From: Acidisphaera sp. S103 | GTDB lineage: Bacteria; Pseudomonadota; Alphaproteobacteria; Acetobacterales; Acetobacteraceae | Length of the DNA stretch: 64,000 nucleotides | NCBI RefSeq assembly: GCF_009765975.1 | Contig: NZ_LMUJ01000060.1 | Location: 299,207 to 363,206 of the forward strand | Direction of reading: 5' to 3' | Part shown: positions 34,348 to 42,122 of the stretch, in pieces | Layout of the letters: every line of letters begins with the position of its first letter | Numbering within the stretch: position 1 is the stretch's first letter | Translations under genes and position numbers: made by a program | The notes under the pieces: generated by a model | Database searches by the model: none | What the model was told of the DNA's origin: nothing | What the model saw: the letters and a program-made list of their open reading frames with translations, nothing else

Positions 34348-35074
34348 CGGCATCGCCGGCATCACCGGCCGCATGGGGCAGCTTCTGACCGAGGAAATCG
34401 CCGCCGCCGGCGCCACCCTGGCCGGTGGTACCAGCCGGACCAATCCCGACCTCGCGGCTCTAGCCGCGACCTGCGACGTCGTGATCGACTTCACCAACGC
34501 CGCCACTGCACAGGCCAACGCCCGAATCATGGTGGACTCCCGCAAGGCATGGGTCCTCGGTACCTCCGGACTGTCCGCCGCCGACGAAGCCGCGGTCCAG
34601 GCCGCGGCCCAAAGCATTCCGGTCGTCTATGCCTCCAACTTCTCCGCTGGCGTCAACCTGGTCCTGGCGCTGGCCGAGCGCATGGGCGCCGCCCTGCCCG
34701 CCGACGCCTACGACGCCGAGATTGTGGAAATGCATCACCGCCAGAAAGTGGATGCCCCCTCCGGCACCGCCGTCGGCATGGGCCGAGCGGTCGCCAAGGG
34801 CCGAGGGGTGAAGCTGGACGATGTGATGGAAAGCGGCCGGCATGGTCATACCGGTGCGCGCAAGACGGGTGCCATCGGCTTCGCCGCCCTGCGTGGCGGC
34901 CAGGTGGTGGGGGAACACAGCCTGATCTTCGCCGCCGGCAGCGAACACATCGTGCTGACCCACAGGGCCTTCGACCGCCGCACCTTCGCGACCGGCGCGG
35001 TACGGGCGGCGCTGTGGGCGGTATCGCAACCGCCCCGCCTGTATTCCATGATGGACGTCCTCGGCATGGCCTAA
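34334..35074 (+). CDS. dapB: 4-hydroxy-tetrahydrodipicolinate reductase
   Basis: 246 residues from ATG 34334, with GGGGAACGGG upstream. The NAD(P)-binding start is IGIAGITGRMGQLLTEE, and the catalytic signature EMHHRQKVDAPSGTA follows near residues 135-149. The enzyme reduces the dapA product in the diaminopimelate/lysine pathway. The length is slightly short for the family but complete. It precedes metK, separated by a hairpin with a T-run. Confidence 0.95.
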   Translation: MTTRIGIAGITGRMGQLLTEEIAAAGATLAGGTSRTNPDLAALAATCDVVIDFTNAATAQANARIMVDSRKAWVLGTSGLSAADEAAVQAAAQSIPVVYASNFSAGVNLVLALAERMGAALPADAYDAEIVEMHHRQKVDAPSGTAVGMGRAVAKGRGVKLDDVMESGRHGHTGARKTGAIGFAALRGGQVVGEHSLIFAAGSEHIVLTHRAFDRRTFATGAVRAALWAVSQPPRLYSMMDVLGMA

Positions 35075-35098
35075 AGGCGGGCCAGGAAGCTTGACCCT

Positions 35099-35157
35099 GG
35101 CGGCGCTTTCGGTCACACACCGCCGACTTCGGCACTCCGCCGAAAGCCGCCTTTTTT
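35099..35157 (+). terminator. Rho-independent terminator or attenuator between dapB and metK
   Basis: GGCGGCGCTTTCGG (35099-35112) can pair with CCGAAAGCCGCC (35140-35151), directly followed by TTTTTT. A competing fold pairs GGCGG (35099-35103) with CCGCC (35120-35124) and TTCGGC (35128-35133) with GCCGAA (35139-35144), which would break the terminator stem. The simplest role is a dapB terminator. The alternative pairing and its position 38 bases before metK leave room for leader regulation. It does not match the SAM-II motif. Confidence 0.6.
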
Positions 35158-35194
35158 GGCTGGCCATAACCTATCGAGACGCGAGAGATAACCC

Positions 35195-36382
35195 ATGCGG
35201 GACACGGGCGAATATCTTTTTACCTCGGAATCGGTATCCGAGGGCCATCCCGACAAGGTCGCGGATCGGATCAGCGACACGGTGCTGGATGCCTTCCTGA
35301 CGGCCGATCCTTACTCCCGCGTCGCCTGCGAAACCCTGGTCACCACCAATCGCGTCGTGCTCGCCGGTGAGACCCGCGGCCCGGAGACGGTCACGCCGGA
35401 ATTGCTCACCCACCTGACCCGCATGGCGATCCGCGACATCGGCTATGAGCAGGACGGCTTTCACTGGGCCAACGCCGACGTCGCGGTTCACCTGCACTCG
35501 CAGTCCTCCGATATCGCCCAGGGCGTCGACAGCGCGGGCAACAAGGATGAGGGCGCCGGCGACCAAGGCATCATGTTCGGCTATGCCTGCCGGGAAACCG
35601 ACACGCTGATGCCGGCGCCACTCTATTATTCGCACGAGATTCTGCGCACGATCCGCGACCTGCGGAAGGCCGGCGATCGGTCGGTGAAGGGGCTGCTGCC
35701 GGACGCCAAAAGCCAGGTCACCCTGCGCTATGTCGATGGCAAGCCAGTCGGTGCCACCTCGGTCGTGGTGTCCACCCAGCACGAAGCCGGTCTGGAACAG
35801 CGCGAGATCAAGCGCCTGCTGTGGCCGCTGGTCGAAAGCGTCCTGCCCCGCGGCTGGATGTGCAGCGAGGAAGAATTCCACGTCAATCCCACAGGCAATT
35901 TCGTCATTGGCGGTCCGGATGGCGACTGTGGCCTGACTGGCCGGAAGATCATCGTCGATACCTACGGCGGCTCCTCCCCGCACGGCGGCGGCGCGTTCAG
36001 CGGCAAGGACCCGACCAAGGTCGACCGCTCCGCCGCCTATGCCTGCCGGTATCTGGCGAAGAACGTTGTCGCGGCTGGCCTTGCGGATCGCTGCACCCTG
36101 CAGATCAGCTACGCCATCGGCGTTGCGCGTCCCCTGTCGGTCTATGTGGACCTGCAGGGCACCGGCAAGGACGTGGACGAAACCCGGCTGGAGAAGACGC
36201 TGCGCGACGTGATGAACCTGTCGCCGCGCGGCATTCGGGAGCATCTGCACCTGAACCGGCCGATCTATGTGCCGACCTCGGCCTATGGGCATTTCGGTCG
36301 CGAGCCGGACGAGGCAAAGGGCACCTTCACGTGGGAAAAGACCGATCTGGTGCCGGCGCTGAAGGCGGCGTTCGGCCGATAA
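35195..36382 (+). CDS. metK: S-adenosylmethionine synthetase
   Basis: 395 residues. Signature segments are [20 protein letters not shown], the [12 protein letters not shown] nucleotide/metal motif, [12 protein letters not shown] and [19 protein letters not shown]. The enzyme forms SAM from methionine and ATP in the cytoplasm as a tetramer. GAGAGA lies before the ATG. The TAA stop is embedded in an ATAA sequence where the trmB coding sequence takes over, so the two genes form one transcript. A hairpin-rich leader lies upstream. Confidence 0.97.
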   Translation: MRDTGEYLFTSESVSEGHPDKVADRISDTVLDAFLTADPYSRVACETLVTTNRVVLAGETRGPETVTPELLTHLTRMAIRDIGYEQDGFHWANADVAVHLHSQSSDIAQGVDSAGNKDEGAGDQGIMFGYACRETDTLMPAPLYYSHEILRTIRDLRKAGDRSVKGLLPDAKSQVTLRYVDGKPVGATSVVVSTQHEAGLEQREIKRLLWPLVESVLPRGWMCSEEEFHVNPTGNFVIGGPDGDCGLTGRKIIVDTYGGSSPHGGGAFSGKDPTKVDRSAAYACRYLAKNVVAAGLADRCTLQISYAIGVARPLSVYVDLQGTGKDVDETRLEKTLRDVMNLSPRGIREHLHLNRPIYVPTSAYGHFGREPDEAKGTFTWEKTDLVPALKAAFGR

Positions 36383-37050
36383 ATCCCACAACCGCCAAGC
36401 CACCGCCGGATCGCCTGTACGGGCGCGCCCGTGGCCACAAGCTGCGGCCGCGCCAGGAACGCCTGCTGGAGGTAACGCTGCCTCGGCTCGCGTTGGCCGA
36501 AGTTCTGCCCTCCGGCCCGCTGTGGCTGGAGGTCGGCTTCGGCGGCGGCGAACACGCATTGGCGCAAGTGCGGGCGCATCCGGAGGCGACGTTGATCGCC
36601 TGCGAGGTGTTTGAGAACGGCATCTGCTCCCTGCTGTCCGCACTGGTGCCGGAAGGCGATGAGGCGCTAGCGCCGCTGCCCCCAAATCTGCGCCTGTGGA
36701 CCGACGATGCACGCGTCCTGCTGCGGACCCTGCCGGACGCCAGCCTCGACCGCCTGTTCCTGCTGTTCCCCGACCCGTGGCCGAAGGCTCGGCATGCTAA
36801 GCGCCGCTTCGTCCACCCGGCGACGCTGCCGTTGCTGGCGCGCGTGCTGAAGCCCGGGGCCACATGGCGGGTGGCCAGTGACGATCCCACGTACCAAGCC
36901 TGGGTGCGCGACGTGATGGCCGAACAGACATCGTTCGACACCGAGGAACCGGCAACGGCTCGACCGGACGGCTGGCCATCGACCCGATACGAAGCCAAGG
37001 CCCTGCGCGCCGGGCGCCAGCCGCTGTATTGGGTATTCCGCCGGCGCTGA
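36331..37050 (+). CDS. trmB: tRNA (guanine-N7-)-methyltransferase
   Basis: Up to 239 residues. The SAM-binding core is [15 protein letters not shown] and ACEVFENGI, and the family signature is [22 protein letters not shown]. The enzyme methylates G46 in the tRNA variable loop. The start is uncertain: GTG 36331 is the only canonical start but lies 52 bases inside metK and adds unusual residues; the conserved part begins at [17 protein letters not shown]. An ATA at 36379, overlapping the metK stop as ATAA with AAGGCGG upstream, may be the true initiator. The body of the gene is secure. Confidence 0.9.
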   Translation: MGKDRSGAGAEGGVRPINPTTAKPPPDRLYGRARGHKLRPRQERLLEVTLPRLALAEVLPSGPLWLEVGFGGGEHALAQVRAHPEATLIACEVFENGICSLLSALVPEGDEALAPLPPNLRLWTDDARVLLRTLPDASLDRLFLLFPDPWPKARHAKRRFVHPATLPLLARVLKPGATWRVASDDPTYQAWVRDVMAEQTSFDTEEPATARPDGWPSTRYEAKALRAGRQPLYWVFRRR

Positions 37051-37137
37051 CCCTGGCTGCAACATCTTCGAATTTTTCCGCAGACTTGCCCTTGATCCGG
37101 TGGAACGACGTGGCTATACCCCCTGCCTCCACCGGTC

Positions 37138-37213
37138 GGGGCCGTAGCTCAGTTGGGAGAGCGCCTGAATGGCATTCAGGAGGTCAGGGGTTCGATTCCC
37201 CTCGGCTCCACCA
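37138..37213 (+). tRNA. tRNA-Ala (anticodon GGC)
   Basis: A 76-nt cloverleaf: acceptor GGGGCCG/CGGCTCC with one G-U pair, D arm GCTCAGTTGGGAGAGC, anticodon stem CCTGA/TCAGG with loop ATGGCAT (anticodon GGC, Ala), T arm TTCGATT and encoded CCA. It lies 87 bases after trmB. Confidence 0.97.
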
Positions 37214-37344
37214 GTTCCCCGCGGTGGCATTCAGCATTCAATCTCCATCCGGCGACGGCGAACTGGTAGCACGCTGTTGGACCGTGATCGCCTGAGGCCG
37301 CAGGCCAGAAGGCGTGAATCACGCGATACCACAGAGGTAACCCG

Positions 37345-38388
37345 ATGACCCGCTTCGCCGTAATCGGCCTCGACCATCGCCACGTCTACGAAATGACAGA
37401 GGAGCTGATCGCCGCCGGCATGACGTGCGCTGGCTATTGGCCGGAGACCTCCGATCCGCGCGTGCTCCAGGGCTTCCAAAATCGGTTCCCCGACCTGCCG
37501 GCGGTCACCGACCGTGATACGCTGCTGGAGGATCCCTCGATCGGCGTCATCGTCATCGGTGCCATCCCACGAGACCGAGCGGCCCTGGCGATGACGGCGA
37601 TGCGCAACGGCAAGGACGTCATGTCGGACAAGCCCGGCGTGACCACGCTGGCCCAGCTTGCCGATCTGGAGCGGGTCATTGCCGAAACCGGCCGCATCTT
37701 CTCGATCTGCTTCTCGGAGCGCTTCCAGGTGCCCGCGGTCGGCGCCGCGCTGCGCCTGGTCGAGGCCGGTGAGATCGGCCGTGTAGTCCAGACCGTCAAT
37801 TTGGCGCCGCATCGCCTGAACCGCGCGATTCGCCCGGCCTGGTTCTTCGAGAAGGACGCGCATGGCGGCATCTTGTGCGACATCGGCTCCCACCAGATCG
37901 ACCAGTTCCTGGTGTTCACCGGATCCGAACACACTGAAATAACCAGCAGCACGACCGGCAGCTTCGGCGATCTGCCGGCGCTGGGCTTCGAAAACTTCGG
38001 CGAAATCGTGCTGAGCAGTGAGCGTGCGCGCGGCTACGTGCGGGTGGACTGGTTCACGCCGGACGGGCTGGCGACCTGGGGCGATGGACGACTGGTCGTG
38101 CTGGGCACCGAGGGCACGATCGAGCTGCGCAAATACATCGACGTCGAGGGCCGCCCCGGCACCGACCATCTGTTCCTGGTCAACAACGCCGGCACCCGCC
38201 ACATCGACTGTTCCGGCGAGCCACTGACCTATTTCCGAGCGTTTGCCGCTGATGTGCGGGACCGTTCGGCTACCGCCATGCCGCAACAGCATGTGTTCAC
38301 CGTATGCCGCCTCGCGTTGCAGGCACAGGCGCAGGCCCGCCACGTCGTGTTGCCTGGTGGCGTGCCCAACCCGGGACCCGTCGCATGA
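37345..38388 (+). CDS. Gfo/Idh/MocA family oxidoreductase (first of a pair)
   Basis: 347 residues with AGAGGT before the ATG. The Rossmann N terminus (RFAVIGLDHRHVYEMTEELI) departs from the usual GxGxxG; the cofactor and substrate region includes KDVMSDKPGVTTLAQLADLE in place of the common EKP motif, then GGILCDIGSHQIDQFLVF with the catalytic Asp/His pattern. Such enzymes oxidise or reduce sugars, inositols or sugar acids with NAD(P). The stop overlaps the next paralogue by four bases, so the two act in one operon. The substrate is unknown. Confidence 0.88.
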   Translation: MTRFAVIGLDHRHVYEMTEELIAAGMTCAGYWPETSDPRVLQGFQNRFPDLPAVTDRDTLLEDPSIGVIVIGAIPRDRAALAMTAMRNGKDVMSDKPGVTTLAQLADLERVIAETGRIFSICFSERFQVPAVGAALRLVEAGEIGRVVQTVNLAPHRLNRAIRPAWFFEKDAHGGILCDIGSHQIDQFLVFTGSEHTEITSSTTGSFGDLPALGFENFGEIVLSSERARGYVRVDWFTPDGLATWGDGRLVVLGTEGTIELRKYIDVEGRPGTDHLFLVNNAGTRHIDCSGEPLTYFRAFAADVRDRSATAMPQQHVFTVCRLALQAQAQARHVVLPGGVPNPGPVA

Positions 38389-39392
38389 GCCGCACTGGAA
38401 TCGCCGTCATCGGTCTTGGGCCGGCGGCCCAGCCACACGCGCAAAGCCTGCTGGACTTGGCCGACCGGGTGGAGGTCCGCTGGGCTGTCACGCGCAGTCA
38501 GGTCCGGGCCGAAGCAGCGGCTTCCCGCTATCCCTTCCCCATCACCACCGATCTGGACCGGGCAATCGCCGATCCGGCCGTCCAGGCCGTGCTGTTGCTG
38601 ACGCCGCCCGGCGCGCATTTGGAACTGGCCGAACGCTGCCTGTCCGCCGGCAAGCATGTGCTGGTGGAAAAGCCGCTGGAACGCTCCGTCGAACGGGGGC
38701 GGCTTCTGGTTGCCGCCGGCCGGGCCGCCGGCTTGCGCGTCGGCGTGGTGCTGCAGCATCGCTTCCGGCCGGGTGCTATGCGCCTGCGCGCGCTGTTGAC
38801 AGACGGCGCCCTGGGTGAACTGGCTGCGGGTTGGGTGACGGTGCCATGGTGGCGCCCGCAAGCCTACTACGACGAACCCGGACGCGGCACCTTGGCGCGT
38901 GATGGCGGCGGCGTGCTGCTGACCCAGGCGATCCATACGATCGACCTGTTCCGCTCCCTGGTCGGCGTTTCCGAGGTCGTGTCGGCGATGGCCACCACCA
39001 CCAAGCTGCATCGTATGGAAACCGAGGACTACGTCACCGCCCAGTTCCGCCTCGGCAACGGCGCACCGGGCATGCTGGCTGCCACCACCGCCTTCCCGTC
39101 GGGGCGGCCGGAACGTATCGAAATCTTCGGAACGAAAGGCGCCGCTGTGCTGGCCGGCGGTAGCCTGCAAGTGGATTACCTCGACGGACGGCAGGAAATG
39201 CTGGATGCCGGGGAACGCACTGGCAGCGGCGCGAACATCATGGATTTCCCCAACGATGCGCACTGCGCCGTACTGGCCGACTTCCTGGATGCGATCGTAA
39301 CCGGACGCGATCCGGCGGTACCGGCGGAGGAAGCCCTGGCCACCCAGGAATTGATCGACGCCATACTGGCGCGTAGCGGTTTCGCCGCCTGA
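38385..39392 (+). CDS. Gfo/Idh/MocA family oxidoreductase (second of a pair)
   Basis: 335 residues from ATG 38385, overlapping the preceding stop (ATGA). It shows GIAVIGLGPAAQPHAQSL for nucleotide binding, GKHVLVEKPLERSVERGRLL with the classic EKP lysine, and the GGGVLLTQAIHTIDLFRSLVG catalytic region. The pairing of two diverged paralogues suggests successive steps on one sugar or cyclitol, or opposite oxidation/reduction steps (inference). Confidence 0.9.
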   Translation: MSRTGIAVIGLGPAAQPHAQSLLDLADRVEVRWAVTRSQVRAEAAASRYPFPITTDLDRAIADPAVQAVLLLTPPGAHLELAERCLSAGKHVLVEKPLERSVERGRLLVAAGRAAGLRVGVVLQHRFRPGAMRLRALLTDGALGELAAGWVTVPWWRPQAYYDEPGRGTLARDGGGVLLTQAIHTIDLFRSLVGVSEVVSAMATTTKLHRMETEDYVTAQFRLGNGAPGMLAATTAFPSGRPERIEIFGTKGAAVLAGGSLQVDYLDGRQEMLDAGERTGSGANIMDFPNDAHCAVLADFLDAIVTGRDPAVPAEEALATQELIDAILARSGFAA

Positions 39393-39401
39393 CACTTACC
39401 C

Positions 39402-40838
39402 TCAGGTACCGCAGAACGTCTGTAACACCCGCTCCTCCTCCCGAGCGGGCAGGGTGTAACGTTCGAACGTGGGGTCATCGTCGTAGGGCCGGGACAGGAC
39501 ACGCAGCAGTTCCTCGAACGGTGCGTAATCGGCACGTTCGACCGCGGCGGCAATGGCCGCTTCCACCAGATGGTTGCGCGGGATGAAGGCCGGATTGGTC
39601 GCACGCATCGTTGCCGCCGGCGCTACCTCCGCGGCCAACCGGGCACGCCAGCGAACCGCCCACGCATCATAAGCGGCAGCATCCTTGAACGGAGCCTCTA
39701 CCGCCGCATCTTCGGCCGCCGCGCACAAGCGCCGGAATGTGAGCGTGAAATCGGCGCCATCCGCCGCCATCAGTTTCAGCCAGTCCCCCGTCAGGTCGTC
39801 GTCACCCGGCTGTTCCGTCAGCAGACCGATTTTCCGGCGCAGGCCGCCCAGATAGCTGGCCTCAAAGCGGGACGCGAACGCCGTCAGCGCTTCCTTCGCA
39901 GACTCTTCGCCGCCAGCCAGCAGCGGGATCAAGCATTCCGCCAGCCGGGTGAGGTTCCACAGCACGATGCGTGGCTGGTTGCCGTAAGCGTAGCGGCCGT
40001 GATGATCGATCGAGCTGAAGACGGTGCCGGGATGGTACGCCTCCATGAAGGCGCACGGCCCGTAGTCGATCGTTTCACCTGATATGGCGCAGTTGTCGGT
40101 GTTCATCACGCCATGGATGAAGCCGACCAGCAGCCATCGCGCCACCAGGTCCGCCTGCCGGCCGACAACACCGTCCAGGAACGCCCGAAACGGGTCCGCC
40201 GCTGACGCGGCATCGGGGTAGTGCCGAGCGATCGCGTATTCGGCGAGCAGTCGCAGACCTGCCTCATCCCCTCGGGCGGCGAGATACTGGAAGGTGCCGA
40301 CGCGGATATGACTGGCCGCGACGCGGGTCAGTACCGCGCCGGGCTGCATCGTCTCACGCCACACGGACTCGCCGGTGCTGACTGCGGCCAGCGCCCGCGT
40401 GGTAGGAATGCCCAACGCCGCCATCGCCTCACTAACCAGATATTCGCGCAGCACCGGTCCCAGCGCTGCTCGTCCGTCGCCCCGGCGGGAAAACGGCGTC
40501 GGGCCCGATCCTTTCAACTGGATGTCACGGCGGATGCCGTCGCGCCCCACGACTTCGCCCAGCAGGTTGGCACGACCGTCGCCGAGTTGCGGCACGAAAT
40601 GCCCGAACTGATGTCCGGCATAGGCCAGAGCCATCGGCTCCGCCCCCGACGGCACGCAATTGCCAGCCAGGACTGCAACCCCATCCGGTGAGGCCAGCGC
40701 ATCAGGATCGATCCCCAGGTCCCGCGCCAAAGCGTCGTTCACACGGATCAGCTTCGGGGCGGCCACCGGCTCCGGATCCAAACGAGCATAAAACCGGTCC
40801 GGCAGGCGGGCGTAGCTGTTTTCGAATGGAATGTGCAT
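39402..40838 (-). CDS. selO: Protein adenylyltransferase SelO (YdiU)
   Basis: 478 residues, the usual bacterial length. The pseudokinase-fold signature is clear: [65 protein letters not shown]-like [16 protein letters not shown], and [25 protein letters not shown]. The C terminus is TFCGT, with a cysteine at the third-last position where animal SELO has selenocysteine. The family transfers AMP from ATP to proteins and is linked to redox stress. The gene is divergent from the LLM oxidoreductase gene by 55 bases. Confidence 0.95.
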   Translation of the reverse strand: MHIPFENSYARLPDRFYARLDPEPVAAPKLIRVNDALARDLGIDPDALASPDGVAVLAGNCVPSGAEPMALAYAGHQFGHFVPQLGDGRANLLGEVVGRDGIRRDIQLKGSGPTPFSRRGDGRAALGPVLREYLVSEAMAALGIPTTRALAAVSTGESVWRETMQPGAVLTRVAASHIRVGTFQYLAARGDEAGLRLLAEYAIARHYPDAASAADPFRAFLDGVVGRQADLVARWLLVGFIHGVMNTDNCAISGETIDYGPCAFMEAYHPGTVFSSIDHHGRYAYGNQPRIVLWNLTRLAECLIPLLAGGEESAKEALTAFASRFEASYLGGLRRKIGLLTEQPGDDDLTGDWLKLMAADGADFTLTFRRLCAAAEDAAVEAPFKDAAAYDAWAVRWRARLAAEVAPAATMRATNPAFIPRNHLVEAAIAAAVERADYAPFEELLRVLSRPYDDDPTFERYTLPAREEERVLQTFCGT

Positions 40839-40893
40839 GGTCCGATCCTATCGTGATATTCCGTCCACGTGCATCCCACACTATGTAGTGTGG

Positions 40894-41886
40894 ATGATCC
40901 CATTGTCCGTTCTCGATCTCTCCCCGGTCCCCGAAGGCAGCGACGCCGGCCAGGCATTGCGCAATTCGGTCGACCTCGCCCGCCACGCCGAAGCCCTGGG
41001 CTACGGCCGCTACTGGATGGCGGAGCACCACAACATGCCGGGGATCGCCAGCGCGGCGACATCCGTGGCACTGGCACATGTGGCGGTGGCCACCAATACC
41101 ATTCGCATTGGCGCCGGCGGCATCATGCTGCCGAACCACGCGCCGCTGATGATCGCCGAACAGTTCGGCACGCTGGCGGCGCTGCATCCGCACCGGATCG
41201 ACCTGGGCCTCGGACGCGCGCCCGGCTCCGACCAGATCGCCGCGCGCGCCATGCGGCGGAACCTGACGGGCGACGTGGATCAGTTCCCGTCTGATGTGGT
41301 CGAGTTGATGCACTATTTCCAGCCCACCGAACCCGGCCAGACGCTGCAGGCCGTGCCCGGCGCCGGTCAGGATGTCGCGGTCTGGATCCTCGGTTCCAGC
41401 ACTTATGGTGCGCAACTGGCGGCACATCTGGGCTTGCCGTACGCCTTCGCCTCGCATTTCGCCCCCGGCCAGATGCGGGAAGCGATGGCGATCTACCGGG
41501 AGCGTTTCCGGCCGTCGGATCGGTTGGCGGCGCCTCGCGTCATGCTGGGTGTGAACGTCTTCGCCGCCGACACCGATGCCGAGGCCCGTCTGCTGTTTTC
41601 GTCGCAGCAACAGGCGTTCCTCAACCTGCGGCGCGGCCGGCCCGGCAAGCTGCCACCGCCGGTCGAAGACTTCGAGGCGAGCGTCGACCGCTACGGCCGA
41701 GCGATGCTGGCCGACGCGCTGGCGTGTGCGGTTGTGGGCGGGCCGGACACGGTGCGGGATGGACTGCGCGCGTTCGTCGCCTCGACCGGCGCGGACGAAC
41801 TGATGGTAACGGCGCAGATTTTCGACCACACCACCCGCAAGCATTCCTTCGAAATCCTGGCTCGGGAAGCCGCAAAGGCGGATTGA
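40894..41886 (+). CDS. LLM-class flavin-dependent oxidoreductase (MsnO8-like)
   Basis: 330 residues from ATG 40894 ([20 protein letters not shown]). The luciferase-like TIM barrel is marked by [48 protein letters not shown], and the [20 protein letters not shown] segment. The MsnO8 group uses reduced flavin and oxygen; partner reductase and substrate are unknown. The start at ATG 40894 fits the family N terminus better than the longer frame, which begins inside the intergenic region. Confidence 0.9.
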   Translation: MIPLSVLDLSPVPEGSDAGQALRNSVDLARHAEALGYGRYWMAEHHNMPGIASAATSVALAHVAVATNTIRIGAGGIMLPNHAPLMIAEQFGTLAALHPHRIDLGLGRAPGSDQIAARAMRRNLTGDVDQFPSDVVELMHYFQPTEPGQTLQAVPGAGQDVAVWILGSSTYGAQLAAHLGLPYAFASHFAPGQMREAMAIYRERFRPSDRLAAPRVMLGVNVFAADTDAEARLLFSSQQQAFLNLRRGRPGKLPPPVEDFEASVDRYGRAMLADALACAVVGGPDTVRDGLRAFVASTGADELMVTAQIFDHTTRKHSFEILAREAAKAD

Positions 41887-42019
41887 CATCGCTATCAGCA
41901 TTGTCAATACAAATGCATTATAACAAAACTGTTCATTGAGACTGTATTAGTCAAGATAAAATTAAATTTGCATTTACAATCGAAAAAATTCGAGTGGCAC
42001 TGTTGCGGTTTGTCACGAT

Positions 42020-42040
42020 ATCCCGTGTCCTGAACGGGAT
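42020..42040. promoter_or_regulatory. 21-bp interrupted palindrome upstream of the RND operon
   Basis: ATCCCGT (42020-42026), 7-base spacer GTCCTGA and ACGGGAT (42034-42040) form a perfect inverted repeat 83 bases before the RND permease start codon, inside an A+T-rich gap. Spacing suits a dimeric repressor operator (TetR or MarR style), but the same sequence could be a transcript-end hairpin of the LLM gene. No regulator gene lies adjacent. Confidence 0.35.
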
Positions 42041-42071
42041 TTAATTCAATTCCACCGTTTTGACACGATTT

Positions 42072-42107
42072 TGCTGCACCGCAGCACTTGCGCGCGGCAT
42101 CGCGCGC
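42072..42107 (+). other. Two tandem hairpins in the RND operon leader
   Basis: TGCTGC/GCAGCA with loop ACC (42072-42086) is followed three bases on by GCGCGCG/CGCGCGC with loop GCAT (42090-42107), ending 15 bases before the ATG. A very stable stem so near the start codon, with no visible Shine-Dalgarno sequence, could restrain translation. Confidence 0.5.
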
Positions 42108-42122
42108 CACTGATAATGCGGT

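Noticed and set aside
35075-35194. SAM-II or SAM/SAH riboswitch before metK
   Set aside because: I could not match the conserved core of either by eye; only alternative hairpins and a T-run are clear, so no riboswitch class is assigned.
39402-39420. Selenocysteine codon in selO
   Set aside because: The third-last residue is encoded by TGT/TGC cysteine, not TGA.
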